A DNA stretch of 64,000 nt, from positions 2,666,001-2,730,000 of the forward strand of contig NZ_PYAU01000001.1 in assembly GCF_003014675.1 (NCBI RefSeq), written 5' to 3'. This document shows positions 60,565 through 64,000 of this stretch, piece after piece. Both the position numbers and the translations under genes were made by a program. Each line of letters starts with the position of its first letter. The first letter of the stretch is position 1. The notes beneath the pieces are model-generated. The model was given only the letters and a program-made list of their open reading frames with translations, had not been told where the DNA came from and searched no databases. The stretch is from Labedella gwakjiensis. Its GTDB lineage: Bacteria > Actinomycetota > Actinomycetes > Actinomycetales > Microbacteriaceae.

Positions 60565-61859
60565 TCCAGTACGTCCTCATCGCCGGGTTCGCCGCGATCG
60601 TCACCTATGTGCTCTGCCTCGCGGTCTTGCGCGCTGCGCACAAGTGGAAGCTCTACCCGGAGATCCGCACGCGTGACGTGCACACGCGACCGACCCCGCG
60701 CCTCGGTGGCATCGCGATGTTCCTCGGCGTGGTCGCCGCGTTCGTCGTCGCGTCTTTCAACCCGTATTACCGGCTGATCTTCGCCAATCCCGGCCCGGTG
60801 TGGGCGATCCTCGGGGCCGCGTTCATGATCGTCGTGATCGGCATGGCCGACGACATCTGGGACCTCGACTGGATGATCAAGCTCGCGGCGCAGTTCCTCG
60901 CCGCCGGGCTCATCGCCTGGCTCGGCGTCCAGATCTACTCTCTCCCCATCGGCGGACTCACCGTCGGATCCGGCTGGATGTCGGTGGCGATGACGGTCTT
61001 CGCGATCGTCCTGGTCATGAACGCCGTCAACTTCATCGACGGGCTCGACGGACTCGTGGCGGGCGTGAGCCTCATCGCCAACGGGGTGTTCTTCCTCTAC
61101 GGCTACCTGCTGATTCAGCGGATCAGCCCGTCGGACTACTTCAGTCTCTCGCTCCTCATCTCGGCCGTCCTGTGCGGGGTCTGCGCCGGATTCCTCCCGC
61201 TCAACTGGCACCCGGCGAAGCTCTTCATGGGAGACGCGGGCGCGCTCCTCGTCGGCCTGCTCATGGCGACGAGCGCCATCGCGATCACCGGTCAGATGGA
61301 CCCGGCGTTCATCGAGGGTCCCAGCGCCTTCGGCCGCACGCAGCTCATCGGTGCGTTCATTCCGATCATCCTGCCGTTCGCCATTCTCGTTGTGCCCCTC
61401 CTCGACTTCGGACTCGCGGTCACGCGGCGTCTCCGTGCAGGCAAGTCACCGTTCAGTGCCGATCGGCTCCATCTCCACCACCGCCTGCTCGACATGGGCC
61501 ACTCGCAGATCCAGGCCGTGCTCATCTTCTACGCATGGACGATCGTCATCTCGGTGTCGAGCCTCATGTTCTTCGTGTTCCAGCCGTATACGATCGCGCT
61601 CTCGTTCCTCATCGTGGGCGTCGTGATCTGCACCGTCGTCACGCTCGCGCCGCTCGGTCGCCGCAAGACGGTGGAGACCGCAGCCCAGTCCACTCCGGAG
61701 GGTGCGGTCGAGCACGCCGGCATCGCCGCCTTCGACCCGCTCGACGAGGCGGCGAACGATCGCAGCCCCGACGCCCCCGTTCCCGCCGCCGTCGTCGAAT
61801 TCGCCGAGAACCTCGACGCCGACAGACACGACGGTCAACCCAAGGAAGACATCCGATGA
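60561..61859 (+). CDS. undecaprenyl-phosphate N-acetylhexosamine 1-phosphate transferase (WecA/MraY-like)
   Basis: ATG 60561 starts a 432-residue membrane protein of the MraY/WecA family. It has 'VHTRPTPRLGGIAMFLGV', the acidic 'GMADDIWDLDW' and 'MNAVNFIDGLDGLVAGV' motifs, and the His-rich loop 'FSADRLHLHHRLLDMGH' typical of WecA/TagO rather than MraY. About eleven helices are present. It transfers GlcNAc-1-phosphate (or a related sugar) to undecaprenyl phosphate for wall polymers. The order Sua5, WecA-like, atp genes is common in actinobacteria. Confidence 0.92.
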   Translation: MIQYVLIAGFAAIVTYVLCLAVLRAAHKWKLYPEIRTRDVHTRPTPRLGGIAMFLGVVAAFVVASFNPYYRLIFANPGPVWAILGAAFMIVVIGMADDIWDLDWMIKLAAQFLAAGLIAWLGVQIYSLPIGGLTVGSGWMSVAMTVFAIVLVMNAVNFIDGLDGLVAGVSLIANGVFFLYGYLLIQRISPSDYFSLSLLISAVLCGVCAGFLPLNWHPAKLFMGDAGALLVGLLMATSAIAITGQMDPAFIEGPSAFGRTQLIGAFIPIILPFAILVVPLLDFGLAVTRRLRAGKSPFSADRLHLHHRLLDMGHSQIQAVLIFYAWTIVISVSSLMFFVFQPYTIALSFLIVGVVICTVVTLAPLGRRKTVETAAQSTPEGAVEHAGIAAFDPLDEAANDRSPDAPVPAAVVEFAENLDADRHDGQPKEDIR

Positions 61860-62302
61860 GCTCCAACCCGATTCTCCGTTCGACCCTCATCTACGGCGGT
61901 GCCGTCGCCGTGGTCCTCGCGATCGTCGCCGGGGGAGTGGGCTTCGCGATCGACGGGCAGCGCGGTCTCGTGAGCGGTGTGCTCGGCATCGTGATCGCGG
62001 CCTGCTTCCTCGGCCTCACGGCCGGCAGCATCCTCTTCGCGAACCGTTTCCGCGACTCCGAGGTCTATATCCCGGTGTTCTTCGGCATCGTCATGGGTGG
62101 ATGGATCCTGAAGTTCGTCATCTTCTTCGCTGTGGCCTTCGTCCTGCGCGATCAGAGCTGGATCTCGACGCCCATCATGTTCGTGAGTCTCATCGTCGGA
62201 ACTCTCGCGACGCTCGTCGCCGACGTCTTCGTGATCGCGAAGTCGCGGATGCCGTATGCGAGCGACGTGAAGCTTCCCACCTACACGGATGCCGATGACT
62301 GA
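61856..62302 (+). CDS. AtpI-like membrane protein of the atp cluster
   Basis: ATG 61856 overlaps the stop of the WecA-like gene. The 148-residue product has four helices (TLIYGGAVAVVLAIVAGGVGFAI, LGIVIAACFLGLTAGSILFA, IVMGGWILKFVIFFAVAFVL, IMFVSLIVGTLATLVADVFVIA). Its position directly before atpB is that of AtpI or the ATP synthase-associated small proteins of actinobacteria, which help assemble the c-ring or supply cation. Sequence similarity to proven AtpI is not strong by eye. Confidence 0.75.
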   Translation: MSSNPILRSTLIYGGAVAVVLAIVAGGVGFAIDGQRGLVSGVLGIVIAACFLGLTAGSILFANRFRDSEVYIPVFFGIVMGGWILKFVIFFAVAFVLRDQSWISTPIMFVSLIVGTLATLVADVFVIAKSRMPYASDVKLPTYTDADD

Positions 62303-62456
62303 ATCTGCCCAGGGTTCGTGACCCGCCCGGAATATTGATAGAGTTAGAGGAGATTCCCCAACCGTTTCCCACACTTTGCCGTGTGCGCGGTATGGCGTCT
62401 TCCGAACGTTCGTCGACGCGAGAGCAGAGCTCCACGCCCCGAAACAGGAGATAGCG

Positions 62457-63568
<1,112 letters not shown>

Positions 63569-63593
63569 TCCGACCCCCCGTAGAGGAGTCAAC

Positions 63594-64000
63594 GTGCTTC
63601 ACGCAGTAGTACTGAGGGCAGCCGAGGAGGGCGAGGCGCCGAACCCGCTCTTCCCGGCCAGCTACGACATCATCTGGTCGTCTGTCTGCTTCGTCATCAT
63701 CCTCGTCGCGTTCTGGCGCGTCTTCCTTCCGCGTATGCAGAAGCTGCTCGACGCGCGATCGGCAGCTATCGAGGGCAACATCGCGAAGGCCGACGAGGCC
63801 CAGCGCCAGGCCGAGGCAGCGCTCGAGCAGTACACCGCTCAGCTCGCCGAGGCACGGCAGGAGGCAGCGGCCATCCGCGAGGGTGCTCGTGAGGACGGCA
63901 AGAAGATCGTCGCCGAGGCGAAGGATCAGGCCGTCGCCGAGGCGCAGCGCGTCCAGGCCGGCGCCCAGGCCCAGATCGAGGCAGAGCGTCAGGCGGCCGT
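63594..64000 (+). CDS. atpF: ATP synthase F0 subunit b, 5' part
   Basis: GTG 63594 (preceded by GAGGAG) opens a frame that runs off the window. The visible ~135 residues have an N-terminal membrane helix ('YDIIWSSVCFVIILVAFWRVFLPRMQKLLDARSAAI') and a long charged coiled coil ('KADEAQRQAEAALEQYTAQLAEARQEAAAI'), the standard b-subunit layout that links the membrane part to F1. The order a, c, b is the normal one for the operon. Confidence 0.95.
   Translation, partial: MLHAVVLRAAEEGEAPNPLFPASYDIIWSSVCFVIILVAFWRVFLPRMQKLLDARSAAIEGNIAKADEAQRQAEAALEQYTAQLAEARQEAAAIREGAREDGKKIVAEAKDQAVAEAQRVQAGAQAQIEAERQAA

Overview
The window is a high-GC, densely coded chromosomal segment of an actinobacterium, most likely a member of the Microbacteriaceae. 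Signs are an Arg/Gln/Asn-rich Rho, a DUF3097 protein, a DUF222/HNH gene, an LmeA-family (DUF2993) protein, LAVTG-type sorting signals and many GTG starts. The genus cannot be named from the sequence alone. All assignments come from reading motifs and translations; no database search was run.

Positions 1-24,200 are mostly transport and general metabolism. They hold the end of a GH16-like protein, a HIT protein, a frameshifted DUF222/HNH gene, and a five-gene dipeptide/oligopeptide ABC operon on the minus strand with four-base overlaps between its permease and ATPase genes. Two of its proteins carry in-frame tandem repeats at their termini. Next come a hydrolase, an AhpD-like protein, a SIP-domain gene with a likely DtxR/IdeR iron box, a DUF1023 hydrolase, a flavin disulfide-reductase homologue, a crotonase, an arginase-like protein, PspA, a TPM-domain protein and DUF3097. 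A second ABC operon follows (binding protein, two permeases, ATPase; polyamine/iron type).

Positions 24,200-42,400 form a cell-surface locus. Two small LAVTG-anchored paralogues are followed by a minus-strand operon (tyrosine autokinase, low-Mr tyrosine phosphatase, membrane-anchored Asp-box protein, DUF4012 membrane protein). The plus strand carries a CPBP protease, an initiating sugar transferase, a Wzy-like polymerase, an SGNH-fused acyltransferase, a glycosyltransferase and a Wzx-like flippase. Three more glycosyltransferases run back on the minus strand. Together these look like a complete Wzx/Wzy exopolysaccharide pathway. From the polymerase onward base and codon use looks more AT-rich by eye, and the block ends at a tRNA-Arg(CCG) whose 3' end faces it.

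Positions 42,700-46,900 hold a PdxH-type oxidase, a cluster of very small genes headed by an XRE regulator, a transglutaminase-like protein and a lipoprotein. Positions 47,000-64,000 are core genes: argS, an LmeA-like protein, lysA-hom-thrB (no thrC between), rho, prfA, cysK-cysE on the opposite strand, prmC, a Sua5/YrdC gene, a WecA-like transferase, an AtpI-like gene, then atpB, atpE and the start of atpF. Two long related palindromes, differing by a compensated two-base change, lie after the DUF3097 gene and between prfA and cysE.
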